Part shown: positions 16,317-24,649 of the stretch, piece after piece
How positions within the stretch are numbered: the first letter of the stretch is position 1
Layout: each line of letters opens with the position of its first letter
NCBI RefSeq assembly: GCF_900113225.1
Contig: NZ_FOZE01000001.1
Coordinates: 1,364,001 to 1,428,000, forward strand
DNA from: Mitsuaria sp. PDC51
GTDB taxonomy: Bacteria; Pseudomonadota; Gammaproteobacteria; Burkholderiales; Burkholderiaceae_C
Length of the DNA stretch: 64,000 bases
Direction: 5' to 3'
The notes under the pieces: generated by a model
Seen by the model: the letters and a program-made list of their open reading frames with translations, nothing else
Told to the model about the DNA's origin: nothing
The model's database searches: none
Program-made: the position numbers and the translations under genes

Positions 16317-17566
16317 GCGCCGTGCTCTCTTCGTCCGCGCCCCCTTCCGCCTCGCCGGCGCCGCTGCGCCATCCGCACCTGCTGCTCTGGGCCGTCTGCG
16401 CGCTCGCGCTGATGAGCACCGCCGGCGTCGCGTTGCCGTATCCCATCCTGGCGCCGATCTTCGTCGGCGGACCGGTGGACGACTTCACCCACTTCCTCGG
16501 CCTGCGGCCCGAGCTGTTGATGGGGCTGGCGCTGGCCGTGAATCCCGCCGGCATCCTGGTCGGCAGCCTGTTCGTGGGGCCGATGTCCGACCGCTACGGG
16601 CGCCGCCGCGTGCTCGGCATCACCATCACCGCGACGCTGGTCGGCTACGGGTTGAGCGCCTTCGCGCTGGCCTCGCGGGACTATCCGCTGTTCGTGCTGT
16701 CGCGCTTCGCGACCGGGCTGACCGAGGGCAACGTCGCGGTGGTGCGGGCGCTGCTGGCGGACTGGCATCCGCAGCTGGAGCGCACCCGCAGCTTCGCCTG
16801 GCTCAACGCGAGCCTCTACATCGGCTGGCTGGTCGGCCCGCTGCTGGGCGGGCTGACGCTGCCCTGGGGCGAGGCGGTGCCCTTCATCGTCGCCGCGGTC
16901 GTGCTGGTGCCCTGCCTGGTGCTGCTGGGCCTGGGGCTGCCGGATGACCGGCCCGCGGCACGGCCGCAGGGCGGCCTGCTGGCGGCGATGCGGCGCCAGC
17001 AGTCGCTGGGGCTGGTGGTGCAGGACCCGGTGCTGCGGCATCTGGCGCTGCTGCAGCTGGCCTACACGCTGGGGGTCAATGCGCTGTACGAGTTCGCGCC
17101 GCTGTGGATGCTGCAGCAGGCCGGGCTGGGCAGCCGCGGGATCGCGCTGGTCACGGCGGTGCAGTGCGCCGCGATGACCGCGGCCAGCCTCTTCGCGGCC
17201 CGCATCGGCTCGGGCCCGACGCCGCTGCACCGCGCGGCGCGCTTCGCGGTGGTGGCGGCGATCGGGCTGCTGGCGCTGAGCCTGGCGCCGTCATGGCTGG
17301 GGCTGGCGCTGATCCCGCTGCTGGGCGTGCCGCTGTCGTTCTACAACGCGCTGATGCCGGCGTGGATGTCGGAGCGCTTCGCCGCGCATGGCCAGGGCCG
17401 CGTGATGGGGCTGCTGACGACGGTGTTCTGCCTGTCCAACACGCTGATCGCGCTGATCGGCGGCGCGCTCGGGATGCTCTCGGCGCGCTGGATCATGCTG
17501 CTGGGCGGTGCAACCTGCCTGCTGGCGGCGGTCGGTTTCATCCGCTTCGCGAGGCGCCATTCATGA
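16313..17566 (+). CDS. MFS transporter (drug/metabolite efflux type)
   Basis: 417 residues, about 12 helices. The MFS loop motif GPMSDRYGRRRVLGI between helices 2 and 3 and RFATGLTEGNVAVVRALLAD are clear. ATG 16313 overlaps the upstream stop as ATGA. A very long in-frame upstream reading (to 14381) crosses the first gene of the operon and is spurious. Position between an oxidoreductase-like fusion protein and a regulator suggests export of the compound the operon deals with, but the substrate is unknown. Confidence 0.85.
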   Translation: MSAVLSSSAPPSASPAPLRHPHLLLWAVCALALMSTAGVALPYPILAPIFVGGPVDDFTHFLGLRPELLMGLALAVNPAGILVGSLFVGPMSDRYGRRRVLGITITATLVGYGLSAFALASRDYPLFVLSRFATGLTEGNVAVVRALLADWHPQLERTRSFAWLNASLYIGWLVGPLLGGLTLPWGEAVPFIVAAVVLVPCLVLLGLGLPDDRPAARPQGGLLAAMRRQQSLGLVVQDPVLRHLALLQLAYTLGVNALYEFAPLWMLQQAGLGSRGIALVTAVQCAAMTAASLFAARIGSGPTPLHRAARFAVVAAIGLLALSLAPSWLGLALIPLLGVPLSFYNALMPAWMSERFAAHGQGRVMGLLTTVFCLSNTLIALIGGALGMLSARWIMLLGGATCLLAAVGFIRFARRHS

Positions 17567-18321
17567 GCCAGGGCAACGAGGACCGGCTGCTGTTCGAGCT
17601 CAAGAGCCGCGGCCCGCAGCCGGCAGCCGCGCTGGCGGCGGCGCTGGCGATCACGCCGATGGGCGCGCACAAGCTGCTCGCGCGGCTCCAGGAGCAGGGG
17701 TTGGTCGATGCGCGCGACGAGCGCCGCGACATGCGGTCGTTCGGTGAGGGGGCGGAGGAGGGCGCCGAGGAGGGCGAGGGCATGGCCAGGACCCTTCGCA
17801 GCGTTGAGGGCGGCGGCACCGATGAGCCGGGCGCCGTGTCGCGCCCGGGGCGGCCGCGCAAGCTCTGGGCCTTGACGGAGGCCGGGCACGGCCGCTTTCC
17901 CGATCGACATGCCGACCTGACGCTGCAACTGATCCAGCAGGCGCGCGCGGTATTTGGCGACGCGGGGCTGGACCAGCTGATCTCCGCCCGCGAGCGCGAC
18001 AGCGAGCAACGCTATCGCGCCGCGCTCGCGCGCTGCCGCACGACCGGCGACAAGGTCCGGGAGCTCGCCCGGCTGCGTGCGGAGGAGGGCTACATGGCGC
18101 GCGCCGAGCGCGCGGGCCGCGACTGGCTGCTGGTGGAGGACCATTGCCCCATCTGCGCCGCGGCGCGGAGCTGCCAGGGCTTCTGCCGCTCGGAACTGGC
18201 GCTGTTCCAACGCTGCCTGGGACCGGCGCTCGTGGTCGAGCGCACCGAGCATCTACTGGCCGGCGCGCGGCGCTGCGCGTATCGGATCAAGGCGGTCAAG
18301 GAAGAGGTCGCGGCGGATTGA
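17563..18321 (+). CDS. Winged-helix regulator with C-terminal cysteine cluster (COG2345-like)
   Basis: 252 residues. An N-terminal winged helix (about 5-58, LFELKSRGPQPAAALAAALA, ITPMGAHKLLARLQEQGLVD) leads to a domain ending in HCPICAAARSCQGFCRSEL and VERTEHLLAGARRCAYRI. Cys195, 198, 204 and 208 are spaced C-x2-C-x5-C-x3-C, with Cys218 and Cys238 further on; the layout recalls SufR-like COG2345 regulators that carry metal or Fe-S sensors. Odd: an acidic, Gly-rich insert of about 40 residues (58-97) splits the wing before RPRKLWALTEAG. The start overlaps the MFS stop (ATGA). It likely autoregulates through the palindrome at 14918-14940. Confidence 0.72.
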   Translation: MSQGNEDRLLFELKSRGPQPAAALAAALAITPMGAHKLLARLQEQGLVDARDERRDMRSFGEGAEEGAEEGEGMARTLRSVEGGGTDEPGAVSRPGRPRKLWALTEAGHGRFPDRHADLTLQLIQQARAVFGDAGLDQLISARERDSEQRYRAALARCRTTGDKVRELARLRAEEGYMARAERAGRDWLLVEDHCPICAAARSCQGFCRSELALFQRCLGPALVVERTEHLLAGARRCAYRIKAVKEEVAAD

Positions 18322-18351
18322 TCCGAGGACTGCCACGGCAGTCCTCGGATC
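18320..18351. terminator. Bidirectional hairpin between convergent genes
   Basis: GATCCGAGGACTGCC / GGCAGTCCTCGGATC: 15-base arms with only two bases between them, so about 13 bp pair around a small loop. It overlaps the stop codon of the regulator and lies six bases from the stop of the thioesterase gene. No T-run follows on either strand. Confidence 0.65.
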
Positions 18352-18356
18352 GGTGG

Positions 18357-18911
18357 TCACGACACGATGTACGCCGCCGCTCCGGTGGCCAGCAGCCGCC
18401 CCTGTTCATCGGTGAAGGACATGCGCGTGTTGGCGACGCGGCTGCCCAGGCGCATGACTTCGGCCTCGCAGCGGAAGACGGCGCCGATGGCCGGGCGCAG
18501 GTAGTCCACGCGCAGGTCGATCGTGCCGAGCTTGGCGAAGCGCTGCAGCCGCTGCTGCGGCGCCTCGTCGAGGTGGCGCGCGCCGGTGGCGGCCATCACC
18601 GCCAGACCGCCCATCGCGTCCAGCGTCGCGCTGATCACGCCGCCGTGGAGCCGGTTGTGGGCGTAGTGGCCCACCAGGTCCGGCCGCATCCGGATGTGGG
18701 CCCGCACGATCTCATGCTGCAGCTCGTCGACCTTCAGCCCCAGCACCTGGTTGAAGGTGATCAGCCGCTCGAAGATCTCGCACAGCGCCTCGGTGAACTC
18801 CGGCTCGAACGGGCTCTTCACGCCAGTCGGCGCGGCGCCCGGGTCGTCGTGGATCGCGTCGGACGCGGTCCCGGCGGGGCCGGCCTTCGATTCATGCTTC
18901 GCATCGGTCAT
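18357..18911 (-). CDS. Hotdog-fold thioesterase (PaaI/YiiD-like)
   Basis: 184 residues. The hotdog core NRLHGGVISATLDAMGGLAV matches the PaaI-type active-site helix, followed by IDLRVDYLRPA and VANTRMSFTDEQGRLLATG. These proteins hydrolyse acyl-CoA or aryl-CoA thioesters; the substrate is not deducible. The first 35 residues are disordered and Gly/Ala/Pro-rich. The start has no ribosome binding site; TATGGT lies eight bases upstream on the minus strand. Confidence 0.85.
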   Translation of the reverse strand: MTDAKHESKAGPAGTASDAIHDDPGAAPTGVKSPFEPEFTEALCEIFERLITFNQVLGLKVDELQHEIVRAHIRMRPDLVGHYAHNRLHGGVISATLDAMGGLAVMAATGARHLDEAPQQRLQRFAKLGTIDLRVDYLRPAIGAVFRCEAEVMRLGSRVANTRMSFTDEQGRLLATGAAAYIVS

Positions 18912-18919
18912 GAGCGCGG

Positions 18920-18925
18920 ACCATA
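18920..18925 (-). promoter_or_regulatory. Candidate -10 hexamer, leaderless-type, thioesterase gene
   Basis: On the minus strand, TATGGT is followed by ccgcgctc and the ATG at 18911. This is one of the weaker members of the set. Confidence 0.3.
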
Positions 18926-19024
18926 GCGCAAGCCCGCGCGCCGCAGGAGAGCGCTCCCCCTAGCCGCGCCTGACGCCGAGGTGACACGGCGACCCCGGCC
19001 CGCATCGGGTCGCTGACGCTTCGG

Positions 19025-19030
19025 CACAAT
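19025..19030 (+). promoter_or_regulatory. Candidate -10 hexamer, leaderless-type, YbaK-like gene
   Basis: CACAAT, seven bases (gcgcgcc), then ATG 19038. No good -35 is visible. Confidence 0.35.
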
Positions 19031-19037
19031 GCGCGCC

Positions 19038-19580
19038 ATGAGCGACACGACATTCCCTTCGACCGCCCCCGCCGCCGATGCCGCCCGCCCCGACGGCTTC
19101 CAGCGCGTGTGCGCCGCCTTGCGCGCGCTGTCCCATGAGCACGAGCCGCGCTGGCTCGAGGTCTCGGCCCGCAGCTCGCAGGAAGCGGCCGACGCGCTGG
19201 GCGTGGCGCTGGGCCAGATCGCCAAGAGCGTCGTGTTCCGGCGCAAGGCCGACGACGCGGCCGTGCTGGTGATCGCTTCGGGCGACAAGCGCGTCGACGA
19301 GCGCAAGCTCGAGGCCCACACCGGCAAGCTCGGCCGTGCCGATGCCGACTACGTGAAGGCGCGCACCGGCTTCTCGATCGGCGGCGTGTCGCCGCTGGGC
19401 TTCCAGCCGAGCTACGCCGCCGACGGCGACCCCGCGCCGCCGCTGCTCTTCATCGACCAGGAACTGTTCCGCTTCGATGCCATCTGGGCCGCGGCCGGGC
19501 ATCCGAATGGCGTGTTCCTGATGTCGCCGCCGCAGCTCGTGGCGCTGACCGGCGCGCCGGTGATCGAGGTGACGCAATGA
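19038..19580 (+). CDS. YbaK/EbsC-family aminoacyl-tRNA deacylase-like protein
   Basis: 180 residues. The family editing domain is seen in AADALGVALGQIAKSVVFRR, AVLVIASGDKRVDERKLEAH and TGFSIGGVSPLGFQ, including the conserved Lys after IA. YbaK-type proteins hydrolyse mischarged Cys-tRNA(Pro) or similar; this shorter-core subgroup has uncertain tRNA preference. Two ATGs are possible (19029 and 19038). I chose 19038 because of the hexamer spacing and because MSDTTF is the more usual type of N-terminus. The stop overlaps the DUF1289 start. Confidence 0.85.
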   Translation: MSDTTFPSTAPAADAARPDGFQRVCAALRALSHEHEPRWLEVSARSSQEAADALGVALGQIAKSVVFRRKADDAAVLVIASGDKRVDERKLEAHTGKLGRADADYVKARTGFSIGGVSPLGFQPSYAADGDPAPPLLFIDQELFRFDAIWAAAGHPNGVFLMSPPQLVALTGAPVIEVTQ

Positions 19581-19858
19581 CCGCCCCGACCGCGCTGCCA
19601 GCGGACCTCGACGCCCCGGTCACCGCCGAGAACGCGCGGCGCACGCCGGAAGGGCGGGTCGCCTCGCCCTGCATCAACATCTGCAAGATGCATGAGCCCA
19701 CCGCGCTGTGCCGCGGCTGCGCGCGCACGATCCCGGAGATCGCCGGCTGGAGCAAGTCCGACGACGCGGACCGGATCCGGCTGCTCAACCTGCTGCCGCA
19801 GCGCCGCGCGCTGCTGGCCGCGCACGGCGCGCTCGCGACCGAGCCGCCGCGCGGCTGA
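19577..19858 (+). CDS. DUF1289 small cysteine-rich protein
   Basis: 93 residues. The DUF1289 signature SPCINICKMHEPTALCRGC contains four cysteines (C-x3-C-x8-C-x2-C), followed by ARTIPEIAGWS. The family has unknown function and may bind a metal or Fe-S cluster through these cysteines. The ATG overlaps the YbaK-like stop (ATGA), so the two are coupled. Confidence 0.85.
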   Translation: MTAPTALPADLDAPVTAENARRTPEGRVASPCINICKMHEPTALCRGCARTIPEIAGWSKSDDADRIRLLNLLPQRRALLAAHGALATEPPRG

Positions 19859-19969
19859 TTCCGCGGGCCGCCGCGCCCGCGCGCTCCCCGATCCGCGCCC
19901 GCGCCGCCAGCGACGGGCCCTCGATCCCCACGACGGCGACCGGCATCGGCGCCAGCAGGAGACCTGACC

Positions 19970-20611
19970 GTGCACACGATCGACTTCTACTTCGACCCGA
20001 TCTCCCCGTACGCCGCGCTGGCCTTCGAGCGCCTGCCCGAGGCGCTGGCCGGGCGCAGCGTGGCGGTGCGCTACCTGCCGATCGTGTTCGGCGCGATGCT
20101 CAAGTCGCTCGACCACAAGGGCCCGGCCGAGATCCCCGGCAAGCGCGACTGGACCTACCGCCAGGTGCTGTGGCTGGGCCACCGCCTCGGCGTGCCGCTC
20201 GATCTGCCGGCGGCGCATCCGTTCAACCCGCTGCCGCTGCTGCGGCTGCTCTGGGCCACCGCGCCGGCCGGACAGACGCCGGGCCGCCACGCGGTCGAGC
20301 AGGTGCTGCGCCACGTCTGGCGCGGCGGCCAGGACGCGGCCGATCCGGCGCGCCTGGCCGCGCTGGCGGCGGAGCTCGCGCCCCAGCGCGATCCGGCGTC
20401 CGACGAGGTCAAGGCCGCGCTGCGCGAGGCCACCGACGCCGCCCTGGCGCGCGGCGTCTTCGGCGTGCCGACGATGGCCGTCGCCGACAAGCTGTTCTGG
20501 GGCCTGGACGCGATGGACATGGTGACCGCGTACCTCGACGGCGACGCCTGGTTCGACGGCCCCGCCTGGACAGCCGCGGCGACGCTGCCGGTGGGGGTGC
20601 GGCGCAGCTGA
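19970..20611 (+). CDS. 2-hydroxychromene-2-carboxylate isomerase-like (DsbA/kappa-GST fold)
   Basis: 213 residues, GTG start with AGGAG (19957-19961). The N-terminus IDFYFDPISPYAALAFERLP has the family's active-site Ser region, and the end shows ARGVFGVPTMAVADKLFWGLDAM, the cis-Pro loop of the thioredoxin-like fold. The best-known members isomerise a chromene carboxylate in naphthalene degradation using glutathione, but many copies sit outside such pathways, as here. Substrate unassigned. Confidence 0.85.
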   Translation: MHTIDFYFDPISPYAALAFERLPEALAGRSVAVRYLPIVFGAMLKSLDHKGPAEIPGKRDWTYRQVLWLGHRLGVPLDLPAAHPFNPLPLLRLLWATAPAGQTPGRHAVEQVLRHVWRGGQDAADPARLAALAAELAPQRDPASDEVKAALREATDAALARGVFGVPTMAVADKLFWGLDAMDMVTAYLDGDAWFDGPAWTAAATLPVGVRRS

Positions 20612-20628
20612 TTCGAGCTAGCAAGCAT

Positions 20629-20644
20629 GGGTAGGGACATACCC
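20629..20644. promoter_or_regulatory. Inverted repeat GGGTA-N6-TACCC upstream of the MHS transporter
   Basis: GGGTA-gggaca-TACCC lies about 175 bases before the transporter ATG in a 207-base intergenic region. It is a plausible activator or response-regulator site controlling transporter expression; I know no specific regulator for it. Confidence 0.4.
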
Positions 20645-20818
20645 TTTGATGCGGCGCACAGCCCCGAAAATTCCGCATCGAGAAATCGCGACTCCGGGTT
20701 ACGCCGGAGTTTGTCAGCCTGAGGCAAGGATGCCGTCAGAAACAGGTCAGAGCGCGCTCGGATAGTCCCGCCCCAAGGGCCATCGGTCGATGGTTCTGGG
20801 AATCGAGGAGACAACCCC

Positions 20819-22501
20819 ATGGCAACTGCAAGCGCAGTGACCACCAATGCGCCGATGACAGCGGAGGAGAAGAAGGTCATCTTCGCCTCGTCGCTGGGTA
20901 CGGTGTTCGAGTGGTACGACTTCTACCTGTACGGCTCGCTCGCCGCGATCATCGGCAAGCAGTTCTTCACCGGCCTGGATCCCACGGCCCAGTTCATCGC
21001 CTCGCTGATGGCCTTCGCCGCCGGCTTCATCGTGCGTCCGTTCGGCGCGCTGGTGTTCGGCCGCCTGGGCGACATGATCGGCCGCAAGTACACCTTCCTG
21101 GTGACCATCCTGATCATGGGCCTGTCGACCTTCATCGTCGGCGTGCTGCCCACCTATGAAACCATCGGTCCCGCCGCCGCGGTGATCCTGGTCGGCCTGC
21201 GCCTGCTGCAAGGCCTGGCGCTGGGCGGCGAGTACGGCGGTGCCGCGACCTACGTCGCCGAGCACGCCCCGCACGGCAAGCGCGGCGCGTACACCTCGTG
21301 GATCCAGACCACGGCGACGCTGGGCCTGTTCCTGTCGCTGATCGTCATCCTGGGCACCCGCACGGCGCTCGGCGAGGCGACCTTCGCGGCCTGGGGCTGG
21401 CGCATCCCGTTCATCGTCTCGATCCTGCTGCTGGCCATCAGCGTGTGGATCCGGCTGTCGATGAACGAGTCGCCCGCCTTCCAGAAGATGAAGTCCGAGG
21501 GCAAGACCTCCAAGGCGCCGCTGTCCGAGTCCTTCGGCCAGTGGAAGAACCTGAAGATCGTGCTGCTGGCGCTGTTCGGCCTGGTCGCCGGCCAGGGCGT
21601 GGTCTGGTACACGGGCCAGTTCTACGCGCTGTTCTTCCTGCAGAGCGTGGTCAAGGTCGACCCGGCCGCGGCCAACATCATGGTGGCCGTCGCGCTGCTG
21701 ATCGGCACGCCGTTCTTCGTCGTGTTCGGCACGCTGTCGGACCGCATCGGCCGCAAGCCCATCATCATGGCCGGCCTGCTGCTGGCGATCCTGACCTACT
21801 TCCCGCTGTTCAAGGCGCTGACCAACGCGGCCAACCCGGACCTGGCCAAGGCCCAGGCCACCGCGCAGATCACGCTGACGACGGACCCGGCGCAGTGCTC
21901 CTTCCAGGGCAGCCCGGTGGCGCGCGACGTGGACTTCACCACGCCCTGCGACATCGCCAAGCGCGCGCTGGCGCAGGCCGCGGCGAACTATGAGACCGTG
22001 CCCGGCGCCGCCGGCTCCGGCCAGGTGAAGGTGGGCGACAAGGTCATCGAGGCGCCGAGCGCCACGCTGACCGCGGGCGGCCACAAGTTCGACGAGGACA
22101 GCACCAAGAAGATCGCCGCGTTCAAGAAGGAACTGGGCGAGGCGATGAAGGCGGCCGGTTATCCGTCCAAGGCCGATCCGGCCAAGATCAACACGCCGCT
22201 GGTGGTCGCGATCCTGAGCGTGCTGGTGCTGTACGTGACCATGGTCTACGGCCCGATCGCCGCGATGCTGGTCGAGCTGTTCCCGACCCGGATCCGCTAC
22301 ACCTCGATGAGCCTGCCGTACCACATCGGCAACGGCTGGTTCGGGGGCCTGCTGCCGTCGATCAGCTTCGCGATGGTGGCCCAGAACGGCAACATCTATC
22401 ACGGCCTCTGGTACCCGATCGGCATCGCCGCGCTCACCCTGGTGGTCGGCCTGCTGTTCGTGCGCGAGACCAAGGACGTGGACATCTACGCCCGCGACTG
22501 A
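20819..22501 (+). CDS. MFS transporter, metabolite:H+ symporter (MHS) family
   Basis: 560 residues. SLGTVFEWYDFYLYGSLAAI, GRLGDMIGRKYTFL, LRLLQGLALGGEYGGAATYV and ELFPTRIRYTSMSLPYHIGN are MHS hallmarks (relatives of ShiA, ProP, KgtP). An extra segment of about 115 residues (roughly 345-460) lies between the halves after the eighth helix; it is hydrophilic, has two cysteines (DPAQCSFQG, TTPCDIAK) and is probably periplasmic. GAGGAG at 20805-20810 supports the start. The substrate is an unknown carboxylate or zwitterion. A UUCG-loop terminator follows. Confidence 0.88.
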   Translation: MATASAVTTNAPMTAEEKKVIFASSLGTVFEWYDFYLYGSLAAIIGKQFFTGLDPTAQFIASLMAFAAGFIVRPFGALVFGRLGDMIGRKYTFLVTILIMGLSTFIVGVLPTYETIGPAAAVILVGLRLLQGLALGGEYGGAATYVAEHAPHGKRGAYTSWIQTTATLGLFLSLIVILGTRTALGEATFAAWGWRIPFIVSILLLAISVWIRLSMNESPAFQKMKSEGKTSKAPLSESFGQWKNLKIVLLALFGLVAGQGVVWYTGQFYALFFLQSVVKVDPAAANIMVAVALLIGTPFFVVFGTLSDRIGRKPIIMAGLLLAILTYFPLFKALTNAANPDLAKAQATAQITLTTDPAQCSFQGSPVARDVDFTTPCDIAKRALAQAAANYETVPGAAGSGQVKVGDKVIEAPSATLTAGGHKFDEDSTKKIAAFKKELGEAMKAAGYPSKADPAKINTPLVVAILSVLVLYVTMVYGPIAAMLVELFPTRIRYTSMSLPYHIGNGWFGGLLPSISFAMVAQNGNIYHGLWYPIGIAALTLVVGLLFVRETKDVDIYARD

Positions 22502-22554
22502 ACGCGCGGCACGGACGAGGGACGCGGCGCGCGGCGCCCACCCCCTCGACGCCC

Positions 22555-22580
22555 AGGGCGGCCTTCGGGCCGCCCTTTTT
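22555..22580 (+). terminator. Rho-independent terminator with UUCG tetraloop
   Basis: AGGGCGGCC-ttcg-GGCCGCCCT followed by TTTT. A perfect 9-bp stem closed by C(UUCG)G, 53 bases after the MHS transporter stop. Confidence 0.92.
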
Positions 22581-22745
22581 CATGGCGCCGGCCGCCGGTC
22601 CGGTCGCCCTTGCGATGGCCTTTGCGATGGCGCACATCGGCGCGGCCGAAGCGGCGCTCAGCCTGATGTCAGGCTGGCTTTCCACAATGGCCGCCAACCC
22701 GGTCGACCGTCGTGACCGGCAACCTCAAGAAGGAAACTCGCAGCC

Positions 22746-22967
22746 ATGTGGAAACTCGTCCTTGGATTCATCGTCTTCGCCGCGGTGGCCCTGTTCGTGC
22801 TGATGAAGAGCGGCGGCAACATCGACCTGACGGGCGAGAAGCACGATGTGACCGGCGGCCACGCCGATCAGGCGGCGAGCGACGCGGCCTCGGCCGCGAT
22901 CGCGGCGGCGTCCGCGGCGCTGCCCACGCAGGCGGCTTCGGCGGCCGCGTCGGGCGCTTCGCAGTAA
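22746..22967 (+). CDS. Small single-pass membrane protein, unknown function
   Basis: 73 residues. One N-terminal membrane helix (KLVLGFIVFAAVALFVLM) is followed by a short polar stretch (NIDLTGEKHDVTG) and an Ala/Ser-rich tail. An AAGGA lies about 11 bases before the ATG. The codon pattern is like the neighbours. I recognise no family; it stands alone between the MHS terminator and the convergent histidine kinase gene. Confidence 0.65.
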   Translation: MWKLVLGFIVFAAVALFVLMKSGGNIDLTGEKHDVTGGHADQAASDAASAAIAAASAALPTQAASAAASGASQ

Positions 22968-23028
22968 ACGTAGACGGCGGCGTCAGCGGCGTCGGCGACG
23001 TCCGCGACGTCCACGAACGGAGGACGGA

Positions 23029-24582
23029 TCAGGCGATCCGGTCCTCGCCGGTGGCGCGCAGCGGCGCGTCGACCGGCAGGCGCATCACCATGCGCGTGCC
23101 TTCCTCGGGCTGCGAGATCACCTCGATCTGCCCGCCCAGCACATTCGTCACGATGTTGTGGACGATGTGCATGCCCAGGCCCGAGCCGCCCTTGCCGAGC
23201 TTGGTCGTGAAGAACGGATCGAAGATGCGCCGCACGACCGAGGCGTCCATGCCGCGCCCGTCGTCGCTGACGCTGAGCTCCACCTGGCCGTCGTCGAGCC
23301 GGTGACAGCTGACGGTCACCTGGCCGCGCTCGCTGCCCTCGAAGGCATGCACCAGCGCATTCATCAGCAGGTTGGTCAGCACCTGGCCGAGCGCGCCGGG
23401 ATAGCTGTTCATGCGCAGGTCCTCCCGCAGCTCGGTGACGATGCGGAAGGGCGTGTGCTTGAAGCTGGGCTCGACCATGACAAGCACGTCCTCGACCACC
23501 TGGCTCAGCTCGAAGTCGCGGCGCGTGTCGCTGGTCTGGTCGATGGCGACCTGCTTGAAGTCGCGCACCAGGTCTGCGGCCTTCTGCACGTTGCGGTGCA
23601 GGATGTCCTGGCCGCGGCGCGTGTCCTTGACGAGTTCCTCGAGCTGGCTGCGGCGCATCGGCGTGTTGTCGGCCAGCATGCGGTCGAGCTTGTTCCAGCG
23701 GTCCTCCAGCGCGGAGACCACGGTCAGCGCGTTGCCCAGCGGCGTGTTCAGCTCATGCGCGACGCCGGCCACCAGGCGGCCCAGCGAAGCGAGCTTCTCC
23801 GACTCCACCAGTTCGCGCTGCGCCGTCTTGAGGTTGGCCAGCGCCTGCGTCAGCTCGGCGTTGGCCTCGGTCAGCTGCGCGGTGCGCTGCGCCACCTGGT
23901 CCTCGAGCGTGCTGGCATGGCCGCGCAGGTCGTCGAAGGCCTTGAGCAGCGCCAGCCGCATGCGCTCCATCGCCTTGCCGACGCGCGCGATCTCGTCCTC
24001 GCCGCCGAGCTCCAGCGGCTTGTCGAGCTGGCCGGAGGCCAGTTCGTCGGCCGCGCCGGACAGGCGATCGATCGGGCGCAGCACGCGGCGCTGCATGACG
24101 ACCAGGATCAGCGCCAGCGACACCGTCAGCGTCAGCAGGCTGCGCCACAGCGCGTTCCACAGGTCGGCGCGCTTGCGCGCCATCAGCGGCTCGGCGCTCA
24201 TGACGACGGTGAGCTTGGCGATCTCGCGGCCGTCGCGCATCACCGTGCGGGTCTCGCTGAGCGTCATCGCGTCGTCGGGCGAGCCGCGGTGGAACTCGAC
24301 GAAGGCCTGCTGGGCGGAGTTCTCGGTCACGACGACCGAGACGAAGCGCGGGTCCTCCACTTGCGCCTTGACCATGGGTTCGGCCAGGTCGGGCGAGACC
24401 TGCCAGATCGGCTCGGCCAGCGACAGCGCCAGCACCTCCGACACGCGCGACAGGTCGCGCTGCAGGTCCTCCATCACGACGCGGCGGCTGAGCTGCTGCT
24501 CGTACAGCAGCACGCCGCCGGTCGGCAGGGCCAGGCCCACCAGCAGCGCCAGGATCACGGCGCTGCGCAACGAAGTCTTCAT
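23029..24582 (-). CDS. Membrane sensor histidine kinase (HAMP - coiled coil - HisKA - HATPase)
   Basis: 517 residues. An N-terminal helix (LRSAVILALLVGLALPTGG), a sensor region of about 130 residues, a second helix (LLTLTVSLALILVVM), a HAMP segment (RPIDRLSGAADELASGQL), a coiled coil and then the H-box SLGRLVAGVAHELNTPLGN. The ATPase boxes NLLMNALVHAFEG, DDGRGMD, FDPFFTTKLGKGGSGLGMHIV are intact. No receiver domain. ATG 24582 is chosen; an in-frame extension to 24669 would run into the GGDEF gene. The only adjacent signalling partner is the GGDEF-like gene immediately upstream on the same strand, 67 bases away. Confidence 0.88.
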   Translation of the reverse strand: MKTSLRSAVILALLVGLALPTGGVLLYEQQLSRRVVMEDLQRDLSRVSEVLALSLAEPIWQVSPDLAEPMVKAQVEDPRFVSVVVTENSAQQAFVEFHRGSPDDAMTLSETRTVMRDGREIAKLTVVMSAEPLMARKRADLWNALWRSLLTLTVSLALILVVMQRRVLRPIDRLSGAADELASGQLDKPLELGGEDEIARVGKAMERMRLALLKAFDDLRGHASTLEDQVAQRTAQLTEANAELTQALANLKTAQRELVESEKLASLGRLVAGVAHELNTPLGNALTVVSALEDRWNKLDRMLADNTPMRRSQLEELVKDTRRGQDILHRNVQKAADLVRDFKQVAIDQTSDTRRDFELSQVVEDVLVMVEPSFKHTPFRIVTELREDLRMNSYPGALGQVLTNLLMNALVHAFEGSERGQVTVSCHRLDDGQVELSVSDDGRGMDASVVRRIFDPFFTTKLGKGGSGLGMHIVHNIVTNVLGGQIEVISQPEEGTRMVMRLPVDAPLRATGEDRIA

Positions 24583-24649
24583 CAGGGCCACGTCCGTCCC
24601 TCTGTCCCACCCTTGTGACGGCCGATGATACGCACCGGGGAAGGCGGCC

